A stretch of 20,521 bases of DNA from Clostridia bacterium (GCA_900751685.1 CAADSR010000150.1:1-20521); one strand, 5' to 3'. Numbered from the stretch's first letter, positions 1-7,537 are shown. Notes: generated by a model not told the origin, from the sequence alone. Translations and numbers: made by a program.

Positions 1-1
1 T

Positions 2-1225
2 ACTTATTATAATGATCAGAACACCTACCGGTATACACAAAATAAAACAGGGAAGCTTGTGACGAAGAATATTGCCCAGGTCGTAGACGAGGCCCTTGGA
101 GCTTTGTCAGAAATGCAGGATGCGGACGGCGGTTTTTCTTCTTCCGGCACGTCCAATGCAGAAAGCTGCGCCCAGGTCTTGATTGCGTTAGGGGCTATGA
201 ACAAAAACCCTAAAACAGACCGTCAATTTATTAAAAATAATAATACTGTCCTAGATGCGTTGCTGCGTTACCAGACGGCGGATGGCGGATTTTCGCATGT
301 TTATGACGGGGCGCCGGATTCGATGGCGACCGCCCAGGCGATTTGCGGTTTGAATGCCTATTTGCGCCAGCAAGACAAGGATAGCATGTTCTATGATTTT
401 ACTGGATGGAGGACCTCGTATCCAGAAGAAGAGCAGCCCCAGGCAACATCAGGAACGGGTTCTGGAAATAACAGCTCATCCAGTTCAGGAAGTACCTCTT
501 CTGGGAATACCTCTTCCGGAAATAGCGGCAATACCTCTTCCGGAAGCTCGGGAACCGTGACCCGTCCAACGGCCAGCAAAAAGCCTACTGCTACAAACAA
601 GCCAACAGCATCAGCAACCACAAGGCCGACCATCACCACGAAGCCTGCTGCTACAAACAAGCCTTCCATTGCTTCAGGGAATTATAATAACCCGTCAACA
701 AACAGCCGTACCAATTTTGTCGGGCCGCCTACGAAGGCGCAAGCAGAGGCGCAGGAAAATGCGCGCCGTCAGGCAGAGGCACAGCGGGCAGCAATCAAGA
801 TGGGCCGGGTCTGGGATGTAGGCGATAATACAATGACCCTGAATTTAGCTAAGATTAGGGGGGCGGCAGACGAAGCTGCCGAAAAGGAAAATGTCCCGGT
901 AAAATGGATCGTGGTGATCAGTGTGTTGATCCTGCTTGTACTGGCCTTTGGTGCTTATTATATCTACCGGAAGAAAAAGAAAATAAAACCTGAGCTTTCG
1001 AAGCAGCAACACTTGCCGGAAACAGAGCAAAGCCAGGGAACAGAAAATGCCGCGGCAGAGCAGCAGGATCTTTTATTTCAAGAGGAGAAAGAAAAATTAG
1101 GGGCGGAGCCCGCAATTGAACTGGAGCCTCCTTTTGAATCAGAACCGGGGGAAGAAAACAAGCTTGGAGCAGAGCCAGCGGTAGAACATGAGCCTGCGTT
1201 CAAAAACGAATCAGATGAAAATTAA
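2..1225 (+). CDS. Surface protein with prenyltransferase-like repeats and one membrane anchor (5' partial)
   Basis: The frame is open to base 2, so the N-terminus lies outside the window and the GTG at 59 is not a convincing start. The visible part begins with two alpha-alpha repeats of the prenyltransferase/squalene-oxidase type, marked by MQDADGGF and YQTADGGF, each followed by a helix rich in Ala and Leu. No terpene-cyclase DXDD motif is visible, so the domain is probably structural or ligand-binding. A low-complexity linker rich in Ser, Gly, Asn, Thr and Pro follows (about bases 440-720), as in wall-spanning proteins. One hydrophobic helix (about bases 900-965) is followed by a stop-transfer run of Lys and Arg. 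The tail is very acidic and contains a duplicated unit. This order suggests an exposed N-terminal domain tethered to the membrane. Such repeats are common in clostridial surface proteins, but the function here is unknown. A terminator follows directly. Confidence 0.7.
   Translation, partial: TYYNDQNTYRYTQNKTGKLVTKNIAQVVDEALGALSEMQDADGGFSSSGTSNAESCAQVLIALGAMNKNPKTDRQFIKNNNTVLDALLRYQTADGGFSHVYDGAPDSMATAQAICGLNAYLRQQDKDSMFYDFTGWRTSYPEEEQPQATSGTGSGNNSSSSSGSTSSGNTSSGNSGNTSSGSSGTVTRPTASKKPTATNKPTASATTRPTITTKPAATNKPSIASGNYNNPSTNSRTNFVGPPTKAQAEAQENARRQAEAQRAAIKMGRVWDVGDNTMTLNLAKIRGAADEAAEKENVPVKWIVVISVLILLVLAFGAYYIYRKKKKIKPELSKQQHLPETEQSQGTENAAAEQQDLLFQEEKEKLGAEPAIELEPPFESEPGEENKLGAEPAVEHEPAFKNESDEN
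1094..1222 (+). repeat. Imperfect tandem repeat coding the acidic C-terminal tail
   Basis: Two adjacent units (1094-1159 and 1160-1222, period about 66 bases) encode KLGAEPAIELEPPF and KLGAEPAVEHEPAF, each followed by Glu-rich residues. They form the cytoplasmic end of the membrane-anchored protein. The second unit ends at the stop codon and is one codon shorter. Confidence 0.75.
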
Positions 1226-1240
1226 ATAGGATCTATATTA

Positions 1241-1288
1241 AAGGAGCATTCCCGGTGTTATTTGGCGGGAATGCTCCTTTATTTTTGT
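1241..1288 (+). terminator. Rho-independent terminator after the repeat protein
   Basis: There is a perfect 14-bp inverted repeat, AAGGAGCATTCCCG (1241-1254) pairing with 1266-1279. It has an 11-base loop and is followed by TTATTTTTGTT. Read on the minus strand, the stem is followed by only a short T-run (CTCCTTTAATAT), so it may also stop deoB transcription from the other side, less efficiently. It separates two convergent genes. Confidence 0.9.
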
Positions 1289-1324
1289 TCATAAAATTCT
1301 TCTTGTCTACCGGGGGATGGGCGG

Positions 1325-2494
1325 TCAACGGATGACCTGATCATAAAACGAAGAACCGTCGCTTCTTGCATAAACATGGAGCAGGTCGGCGACTGTAGCG
1401 CCGATATCTGCAAAGCTGTGGCGTGTCCCCAAATTAACGCCTGCACGGATGGTATCCCCATAAATGAGCATTGGCGTATATTCCCTGGAATGGTCTGTAC
1501 TCGGCGTTGCAGGGTCGCAGCCATGGTCGGCAGTAATGATCAGCACATCATCCTTTTTTAATAACGGAAGGAAGGTGCCTAAAAAAGAGTCAAATTCATT
1601 CAGTGCGTGGGTATAGCCTGCAATATTGTTCCGGTGGCCATATAACATATCAAAATCCACCAGGTTTGTAAAGCACAGGCCACTGAAATCAGTTTGAACA
1701 CTTTCCTTCAGGCGGTTCATACCATCTTTGTTCCCGCTGGTACGGACGTAATTACGGATCCCAACACCAGCAAAAATATCATATATTTTTCCAATAGCAA
1801 ACACCTCTTGCCCGACACCGTAGACCGCGTCAAGAATAGTCTTTTTAGGTGGCGCAATGGAGAAGTCATGACGCTGGGGAAGACGTTTAAAATTCGGATA
1901 GGAGCCGGAGAAGGGGCGGGCGATCACGCGTCCCACACCGTGTTTGCCTTGTAGAAGGCCCCGGGCGGTCTCGCAATACCGGTAAAGCTCGTCTACTGGC
2001 ACAACATCCTCATGGGCCGCTATCTGGAACACACTGTCTGCAGAGGTATAGACGATCAGGTCTCCCGTCTCTAAATGCTCCTGGCCATAATCCATAATGA
2101 CTTTTGTGCCGGAATAAGGCTTGTTGCAAAGGATCCCCCGTCCTGTCCGCTCGCGGAACGGTGACAATATCTCCTCTGGAAAACCATTTGGATATGTGGG
2201 CATCGGTTTGTCAGAAATGACTCCTGCGATCTCCCAATGGCCGATCGTTGTGTCCTTTCCCGCAGAAGCCTCCTGCATCCGGGCATAGCTGGCGGTTGGC
2301 GAGGCGTTAGGCATGCCGCATTGAACGCCTTTGATATTATAAAGCCCCAAACGCACCAGATTTGGGATCTGCAGGGCACCGCTCAGGTAAAGGGAACGTA
2401 GGGTGTTGCTTCCCTTGTCCCCATAATCTGCGCTGTCCGGAGCTTCCCCAATGCCGAAACTGTCGAGAACGACTAAAAATACGCGTTTTGCCAT
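1325..2494 (-). CDS. deoB: Phosphopentomutase
   Basis: A cytosolic enzyme that interconverts (deoxy)ribose-1-phosphate and (deoxy)ribose-5-phosphate, feeding the sugar of nucleosides into the DeoC reaction. The alkaline-phosphatase-superfamily metal motifs are present: VVLDSFGIGEAPD at the N-terminus (Asp11), the phosphate-accepting Thr in GKDTTIGHWE, then FDMLYGHRN, ITADHGCDP and STDHSREYTP with their metal-binding Asp and His. The length of 389 residues is normal for the family. I chose the start at MAKRVF because GGAGGG lies six bases upstream. The ATG just before it (2497) is a possible alternative, while the ATG at 2512 lies upstream of that ribosome site. The gene begins 14 bases after the deoC stop, so the two form one operon transcribed deoC then deoB. 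No nucleoside phosphorylase or transporter is adjacent. Confidence 0.96.
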   Translation of the reverse strand: MAKRVFLVVLDSFGIGEAPDSADYGDKGSNTLRSLYLSGALQIPNLVRLGLYNIKGVQCGMPNASPTASYARMQEASAGKDTTIGHWEIAGVISDKPMPTYPNGFPEEILSPFRERTGRGILCNKPYSGTKVIMDYGQEHLETGDLIVYTSADSVFQIAAHEDVVPVDELYRYCETARGLLQGKHGVGRVIARPFSGSYPNFKRLPQRHDFSIAPPKKTILDAVYGVGQEVFAIGKIYDIFAGVGIRNYVRTSGNKDGMNRLKESVQTDFSGLCFTNLVDFDMLYGHRNNIAGYTHALNEFDSFLGTFLPLLKKDDVLIITADHGCDPATPSTDHSREYTPMLIYGDTIRAGVNLGTRHSFADIGATVADLLHVYARSDGSSFYDQVIR

Positions 2495-2500
2495 CATAAT

Positions 2501-2506
2501 CCCTCC
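2501..2506 (-). promoter_or_regulatory. Ribosome binding site that fixes the deoB start
   Basis: GGAGGG on the minus strand sits six bases before the ATG at 2494. It lies inside the N-terminal extension that a start at 2512 would create, which argues against that longer form. Confidence 0.75.
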
Positions 2507-2508
2507 AT

Positions 2509-3159
2509 TCATTTTTGTTGGAATAAAACTGCCGCATTGCTGCTTCCGATCCGGTCACAGCCTGCGTCTAAAAATTGCTTGATCTCTTCTTTGCTCCGAA
2601 TGCCCCCGGCAGCTTTAATTTTGACTCTTGAACCAATGTTTTGACGGAATAGGGCAATGTCCGGGAGGAATGCCCCCTTGTCACCAAATCCGGTAGAGGT
2701 TTTGATATAGTCTGCCCCGGCAGCTGTAACGGCCCGGCAAAGGATGATTTTTTCTTCCTCCGTCAGGTAGCAGGTTTCGATGATGACCTTTACTATGTTT
2801 TCCCCGGCAGCTTTTTTTACAGCTGCGATTTCTTCTGTGATTTTTTGGAAATCCCCATTTTTTACGTCTCCTAAGTTAATCACCATATCAATTTCTTTCG
2901 CGCCTTGTTCCAGTGCTGTTTTTGCTTCAAATACCTTTACAGCTGTTGTTTGGTATCCCAAAGGAAATCCGATGACGGTGCAAACAGTCACAAGGTCCCC
3001 ATATTGTTTTGCTACCCTCTCCACATAGGCCGGAGGGATACAGACACTGGCTGTGTGCAGGGAAGCGGCTTGCTCACATAAAGCCGCGATGTCCTGCCAG
3101 GAGGCAGTGGGGCGCAGGTTGGTAAGGTCAATATGATTTAAAAGAAATGTATCGTTCAT
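2509..3159 (-). CDS. deoC: Deoxyribose-phosphate aldolase
   Basis: A class I aldolase that splits 2-deoxyribose-5-phosphate into glyceraldehyde-3-phosphate and acetaldehyde, the last step of deoxynucleoside sugar catabolism. At 216 residues it has the usual length for the family. The catalytic set is visible: Asp91 in EIDMVIN, the Schiff-base lysine Lys153 in DYIKTSTGFG, and Lys182 in KIKAAGGIR. The C-terminal GSSNA phosphate-binding segment is intact. The ATG is preceded by AAGGAG with a seven-base spacer. It is the first gene of a two-gene operon with deoB, and a strong sigma-A promoter lies 39 bases or more upstream. The opposite strand carries the start region of the secreted lyase, so the two promoters diverge from a shared intergenic region. 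Confidence 0.97.
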   Translation of the reverse strand: MNDTFLLNHIDLTNLRPTASWQDIAALCEQAASLHTASVCIPPAYVERVAKQYGDLVTVCTVIGFPLGYQTTAVKVFEAKTALEQGAKEIDMVINLGDVKNGDFQKITEEIAAVKKAAGENIVKVIIETCYLTEEEKIILCRAVTAAGADYIKTSTGFGDKGAFLPDIALFRQNIGSRVKIKAAGGIRSKEEIKQFLDAGCDRIGSSNAAVLFQQK

Positions 3160-3197
3160 AAAAAGTCTCCTTCAATACTGATTTTATCGTTGATCTA

Positions 3198-3226
3198 ATT
3201 CTATCAAACACAAAATCAGTTGTCAA
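3198..3226 (-). promoter_or_regulatory. Sigma-A promoter of deoC-deoB
   Basis: On the minus strand, TTGACA (3221-3226) and TAGAAT (3198-3203) are separated by exactly 17 bases, which predicts a leader of about 30 bases. The -35 box is flanked by an imperfect inverted repeat, GTCAA-N7-TTGAC (3222-3238), which could be a repressor site. The operator role is a guess. Confidence 0.8.
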
Positions 3227-3267
3227 TTGATATTTGACGGATGAAACGGAAAGCACCGCAAAAAAAC

Positions 3268-3296
3268 TTGTTTTTTCTTCCAGTTTATTATATAAT
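3268..3296 (+). promoter_or_regulatory. Sigma-A promoter of the secreted lyase gene
   Basis: TTGTTT (3268-3273), a 17-base spacer and a perfect TATAAT (3291-3296). Transcription would start near 3303, giving a leader of about 120 bases before the ATG at 3423. That leader contains the two competing hairpins described separately. Confidence 0.75.
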
Positions 3297-3314
3297 AAAC
3301 TTCATAAAACAGAG

Positions 3315-3394
3315 GCATAAAAGCTTGTTTGAGCCTGAAAGCTATTTATAGAATCTCAAACAAAAAAGTATTTTATGCAGCGGTGAAAGCATAA
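3315..3394 (+). promoter_or_regulatory. Structured 5' leader with two mutually exclusive hairpins
   Basis: GCATAAAA (3315-3322) can pair with TTTTATGC (3371-3378). Nested inside, TTGTTTGAG (3325-3333) pairs with CTCAAACAA (3355-3363). The last bases of the outer 3' arm, TTATGC (3373-3378), can instead pair with GCATAA (3389-3394) around a ten-base loop. The second hairpin lies just before the ribosome site GGGAGG. The arrangement resembles a regulatory switch, but I cannot match it to any riboswitch class I know. Confidence 0.5.
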
Positions 3395-3422
3395 GATTTT
3401 ATAAGGAAGGGAGGCCGGTGCT

Positions 3423-6400
3423 ATGCAGAAAATCCAGGGACTGTTTGCAGTGGTTGTGTTGTGTTTGCTTTGTGCAATGCCGGCAATGGCAGAAACAATG
3501 AGTGATGAGGAGTTTTTTGGTCATTGGGAAAATGGGGCGGTCAATGTTTTACCGGTATTGGATTATGAAAAAAATCCGGGCTTAAAAGAAGTGGAAGATT
3601 GGGCGAGGGAAGGAAACTATAATGAGGCAAAACAAGCGCTTTTGACCTATTTTGTCCAGCGTAAGCAAAGCGGGCAGGTGAAAGCCTTCCCAATTACTCA
3701 GGCGGATCAGAATGAAGGGATCGCAGAGCTGGCGATGGACTCGATCTTGACTGGCCCGTTTGAGTTTGATGTGCAGGTTGGAAAACAAAAAATCGGAAAA
3801 GAAGAGAGCCAGATCGCATTCCCTGTCACGCAGCAGGTGCAGCAGGCTATGGAAAACCAGAACATTTCGTTCCTGCTGATGGCAGCGGAAAAAGAAGAAC
3901 AAGCGGCTTTCTTTGGGTCCAGAGAAAGCGGGCATCCCCCGGTTTTAGAGCTGCGGTCCGGAAAAGACGTGTACCGCGTCACAGCAGACCGTGACACGAC
4001 TGTCCATGCTGGGGAAAAAGAAAAGAATTTTGGAAAGGAGGGTGTGCTGGCGGTCTGTGAGCAAAGCTCGAATATAGACGAGCCCTATGGGGATCAAACG
4101 CGCCGGGTCTATTTGAATTTTCCATTGGACCAGATATCGGTTCCGGTCGATGAGGCAACGCTCTATCTTACCGGTTCTGCGGAGAAAGAAAATAAGGGGA
4201 TCCATCTGATCCAGGTGGGAGATACGGTCTGGCAGGAAGAAACGCTGACTTGGGCGAAGATCCCGGGAAATATCTATTCCTGGCAATCCAGCCCTAATGG
4301 CCCCACATGGGAAACACCCGAGGGCGCGGACAGTGAATATACAAATGTGACCGCGCGGTTCTGGTTTGCAAAGCCCCTGGCCTGGGAGTACCTGCAAAAT
4401 CCAGAAGGAAACAGGGCCTATGGGAAACAGGCGCTGGAGCTGATGAATGCCTTTGCACAGAAAAAGCAACCGGGATTCAACCGTGTTTTAGAAACTGGAG
4501 AACGCCTGAGCCGGTGGACAGATGTATTTGATGCGTTGGTCGATACTCCGGTCATGACTCCAAAATACTGCTGTGAAATTGTTAAATTCATGTACCAGGA
4601 CTGTAACAGCCTGATTGAAAATAAGGATTTAGGCTGGAGCAACTGGAAGATTGTGCGGACTGCCGGATTATATAAAGCCGTCGCTTATTTTCCTGAGTTT
4701 AAGCCCTACAGCTCTTGGCTGGAGCAGACGACGGATTTGGCAGGAGAGCTTCTATCAGAGCTCTATTCGGAAGATTTCAGCTTTACAGAAGGCGCAGGGG
4801 CGTATGATGTATGGTGTGTCGAATTGTTTTCTAATATTGCGCAAATGGCAAAGCGCAACGGCCTGGCATTGCCACAGCAGTATTTACAGCGCCTGTATGC
4901 TATTGGATACCATGCGCTGGAGGCGATGTATCCTAATGGGTATGATACGAATATAGGGGATTCCAACTATGTAAATAAACAGCAGGTTTTTCGCACCTTA
5001 GCAGAGTTTTATGATGATGACGCATTTTTGACCTGTGCAGCAGAAGCAAAAGAGCAGCCGGGCTGGTTCTCCTCTTACTATGCCAATAGCGGTGAGGCGT
5101 TTATGCGCAATAGCTGGGACCCTCAAAATGCGGTTTATGTCAATTATCAGAATAATAAAAATAATGGCCATGCGCACCCGGATTTGAACCAGGTGCTGTT
5201 ATATGCTTATGGCAGCCCTTTGTTAGTAGACAGCGGACGGTATACCTATTCTACAGAGAATGATATTTATACCAGGCTCAGGACCCCGGAGTTCCATAAT
5301 ACAATATCGGTAGACGGGCTGCAGATGAATACGGCGGATCAATATCATGGCAATGCCCAATCCTTTTCCGGGTGGAGTGCGAATCAAGGGTTTGACTATG
5401 CGCAGGCCAGCCAGGGCGGATATCCGGGGGTAGAGCATACCAGGAGCGTCTTATTTGTTCATAAGGGGCTTGTTATTGTATCCGACCGGATGCAGTCGGA
5501 GCAAATGCAAACTTACCGTCAGAACTGGCATTTTATGCCCGGCAGCAATGCGGGCTTGAAAGACGGTGTGTTTAAGACCTCTTTTCAAGACCGTTCCAAT
5601 GTGTTAGTCAGTGCCCAGGGATACGATGGGGCGAAATTAAGTGATTCTTATTTCTCAGCCAATTATGGCTTGGCAGCGGAAAATAAAGCCGCCGCCTATA
5701 CCAAAACCGGGAAGGAGGCAGTTATTGATACGGTTCTTTACCCTGTGCAGCCGGGAAAAACGGGAACACTCTGGACAGGAGCGCTGGAGGTGGAAGGCGG
5801 CGGTGCCCAGGCAATGAGAATTAAAACAGACCGGGAAGATGCTGTTTACTTTCATAGCTTTAAGGAGCCAACGGTAAAACGGTTTGAGGGTTATACATTT
5901 GATGGGCAGACATTATATGATTCAGCCAATGAGACTTGTATGACGAAAGCAAAAAGTTTGGTGCGTGATGGGAAAAATATTGTTTCTTCAAAGACCGAGA
6001 TCCCTGATTTGAATTTTAAAATCACACAGGAACAGCTTTGGATCAATGGATCGCAGCTGGAGCCTTGCACTGATCCGGAAAAAGCGGTCCGTATTTGGAC
6101 TCCTGGTGTGAAGCAAGTGTTTGTCAATGGGGAAGAGGTTGATTTTAAAAGAGAAAATGGGATCGTGTATGCGGCCGCTGTTACGGAAGAAAAAGAAACG
6201 GTTGCGGTCCAGTTTACAGATGAGGCTGGGAACGAAATTGCTCCTGAAGAAAAAGTTGAGATCACCGGGCATCATATGATGTATACGAAGGCGCCGGAGC
6301 AGATCGTCAATGAGGCCGGAGCTTATGTATATTGCCCGGAGCAGTCGCAAATCATGATTGATACAACAAAACAGCGTACTATGAGGATAGTCTATCATCC

Positions 6401-6860
6401 GGAACTGCACGCAGACAAAATAATAGGCGTAAGGGCAGAAAGTGTCCGTGAAGACGGAGGGGAAGACTTAAAAGGAACACTTTTTGTAGCAGGAGGCAGC
6501 AGCTTTACACGGCGGAATACCGTGCTAAGGTTTCCTGAACTTCAGGAAGAAAAAATTAGAAAAGCAATTTTAGTGTTAAAAACCACAGCAACGGCTAATT
6601 GCAATACGGATCTTTTGCTGTATTCCACAGATCCAATTGTAGAAGGAACGGTCCTGACCTATCAAAATCAGCCCAAAATAAAAGAGCTGGTTTGGTCTTC
6701 AACGGTGGCTTTTGGGGAAAATGAAAAAATTATTTTAGCAGATGTCACCCCGTTTATTACGGCAGATAAAAACTTTATCCTTACTGTCCGGGAGGAACAT
6801 GGAAAGAACGGAGTCGTGGAATTTGAGGCAGATCCGTTTTTACTCCTTGAGACAGAGTAA
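3423..6860 (+). CDS. Secreted heparinase II/III-family polysaccharide lyase with DNRLRE/CBM96-like modules
   Basis: A large exported protein that probably cleaves an acidic glycan by beta-elimination. Residues 1-23 form a signal peptide with an AMA|E cleavage site. A short helical segment with the NYNEAKQALLTYF pattern follows. Residues about 110-280 hold two halves of a DNRLRE/CBM96-type beta module. Residues about 290-560 look like the alpha/alpha toroid of heparinase II/III lyases. The C-terminal beta-sandwich follows, with its hallmark GHAHPDLN (582-589), PLLVDSGRYTY and FHNTISVDG (624-632). His583, His585 and His625 are candidate catalytic or metal residues by family analogy. A second, more diverged DNRLRE-like module occupies about 985-1145. 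There is no sortase, SLH or membrane anchor, so it is probably free or glycan-bound. The start has GGGAGG eight bases upstream. The substrate cannot be read from sequence. No transporter or sugar-catabolic partner is adjacent. Confidence 0.85.
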   Translation: MQKIQGLFAVVVLCLLCAMPAMAETMSDEEFFGHWENGAVNVLPVLDYEKNPGLKEVEDWAREGNYNEAKQALLTYFVQRKQSGQVKAFPITQADQNEGIAELAMDSILTGPFEFDVQVGKQKIGKEESQIAFPVTQQVQQAMENQNISFLLMAAEKEEQAAFFGSRESGHPPVLELRSGKDVYRVTADRDTTVHAGEKEKNFGKEGVLAVCEQSSNIDEPYGDQTRRVYLNFPLDQISVPVDEATLYLTGSAEKENKGIHLIQVGDTVWQEETLTWAKIPGNIYSWQSSPNGPTWETPEGADSEYTNVTARFWFAKPLAWEYLQNPEGNRAYGKQALELMNAFAQKKQPGFNRVLETGERLSRWTDVFDALVDTPVMTPKYCCEIVKFMYQDCNSLIENKDLGWSNWKIVRTAGLYKAVAYFPEFKPYSSWLEQTTDLAGELLSELYSEDFSFTEGAGAYDVWCVELFSNIAQMAKRNGLALPQQYLQRLYAIGYHALEAMYPNGYDTNIGDSNYVNKQQVFRTLAEFYDDDAFLTCAAEAKEQPGWFSSYYANSGEAFMRNSWDPQNAVYVNYQNNKNNGHAHPDLNQVLLYAYGSPLLVDSGRYTYSTENDIYTRLRTPEFHNTISVDGLQMNTADQYHGNAQSFSGWSANQGFDYAQASQGGYPGVEHTRSVLFVHKGLVIVSDRMQSEQMQTYRQNWHFMPGSNAGLKDGVFKTSFQDRSNVLVSAQGYDGAKLSDSYFSANYGLAAENKAAAYTKTGKEAVIDTVLYPVQPGKTGTLWTGALEVEGGGAQAMRIKTDREDAVYFHSFKEPTVKRFEGYTFDGQTLYDSANETCMTKAKSLVRDGKNIVSSKTEIPDLNFKITQEQLWINGSQLEPCTDPEKAVRIWTPGVKQVFVNGEEVDFKRENGIVYAAAVTEEKETVAVQFTDEAGNEIAPEEKVEITGHHMMYTKAPEQIVNEAGAYVYCPEQSQIMIDTTKQRTMRIVYHPELHADKIIGVRAESVREDGGEDLKGTLFVAGGSSFTRRNTVLRFPELQEEKIRKAILVLKTTATANCNTDLLLYSTDPIVEGTVLTYQNQPKIKELVWSSTVAFGENEKIILADVTPFITADKNFILTVREEHGKNGVVEFEADPFLLLETE

Positions 6861-6910
6861 ACATACAAAAAAATTATTTCCATTTTGTTTTTAGAATTAT
6901 GTTAATTTCT

Positions 6911-6941
6911 TGAATAATATAGGCGTGAAAAATCCATAATA
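6911..6941 (+). promoter_or_regulatory. Sigma-G (forespore) promoter of spoVT
   Basis: TGAATA (6911-6916) and CATAATA (6935-6941) are separated by 18 bases. This fits the published Bacillus subtilis sigma-G consensus HGHATR-N18-CATNHTA at every position. Transcription would start about 50 bases before the spoVT ATG. B. subtilis spoVT is known to be sigma-G dependent. A sigma-A reading of the same region needs a 19-base spacer and is weaker. Confidence 0.75.
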
Positions 6942-6997
6942 AAACTGTAATTCAAACCAAATACGACATAATTAATTAAATACAGGAGGAATTAAAT

Positions 6998-7537
6998 ATG
7001 AAAGCAACCGGAATAGTCAGAAGGATTGACGATTTAGGCAGAGTGGTTATTCCTAAGGAAATCCGCAGAACACTTCGCATCCGTGAGGGAGACCCACTGG
7101 AAATATATACGGAAAAAGACGGTGAAGTGATTTTTAAGAAATATTCTCCAATCGGAGAATTGGGTGATTTTGCGACAAACTATGCAGAGACCCTGGCAAA
7201 AGCAAGCGGCCATGGCGCATGTATTACAGACCGTGACAATGTCATTGCAGTATCAGGCGTGCCGAAGAAGGAATTGATGGAAAAACCGATCAGCCCGGAA
7301 TTAGAAAATGTAATGACTGAAAAAGCAGTATTTAACTCACAAAACGGTGAAAAAGCGATCTCTGTTGCAGATGGCGTGGATAAATACAATGCAGGTGTTG
7401 TTGTTCCGATCGTTTCCGAAGGGGACACAATTGGTTCTGTTATTTTCATTATGAATGAGAACGAAAAACCAGGCGAAGTAGAAAGCAAGCTTGCAGAAAC
7501 AGCAGCAGGCTTTTTAGGAAAGCATATGGAAAGCTAA
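6998..7537 (+). CDS. spoVT: Stage V sporulation transcriptional regulator SpoVT
   Basis: An AbrB-family DNA-binding regulator that tunes forespore gene expression late in sporulation. Residues 1-50 are the swapped-hairpin DNA-binding domain with the near-invariant stretches MKATGIVRRIDDLGRVVIP and KEIRRTLRIREGDPLEIY. They match B. subtilis SpoVT almost residue for residue. Residues about 55-179 form the GAF-like C-terminal domain ending AETAAGFLGKHME. The length of 179 residues is that of the family (178 in B. subtilis). AGGAGG lies seven bases before the ATG. The gene is monocistronic: a sigma-G-type promoter lies upstream and a strong hairpin terminator follows. No hairpin terminator separates it from the lyase gene upstream, so some read-through is possible. 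In B. subtilis its neighbour is spoVB, which is not present here. Confidence 0.97.
   Translation: MKATGIVRRIDDLGRVVIPKEIRRTLRIREGDPLEIYTEKDGEVIFKKYSPIGELGDFATNYAETLAKASGHGACITDRDNVIAVSGVPKKELMEKPISPELENVMTEKAVFNSQNGEKAISVADGVDKYNAGVVVPIVSEGDTIGSVIFIMNENEKPGEVESKLAETAAGFLGKHMES

Noticed and set aside
59..61. GTG as the start of the first gene
   Set aside because: The frame is open to base 2, no ribosome site precedes the GTG, and the repeat domain is already under way. The gene is cut by the window edge.
440..720. Short repeated coding segments as a CRISPR-like or mobile repeat
   Set aside because: They are in-frame codon repeats of a Ser/Gly/Thr/Pro linker, such as two copies of a segment encoding ATNKP. 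They have no fixed spacers and reflect protein low complexity.
3945..4469. Minus-strand open frame of 174 codons inside the lyase gene
   Set aside because: It is opposite a continuous gene with clear family motifs, and its translation shows no domain or ribosome site.
6861..6910. Possible terminator after the lyase gene
   Set aside because: Only a weak ACAAAA/TTTTGT pairing with no G+C-rich stem is present, so no terminator is claimed.
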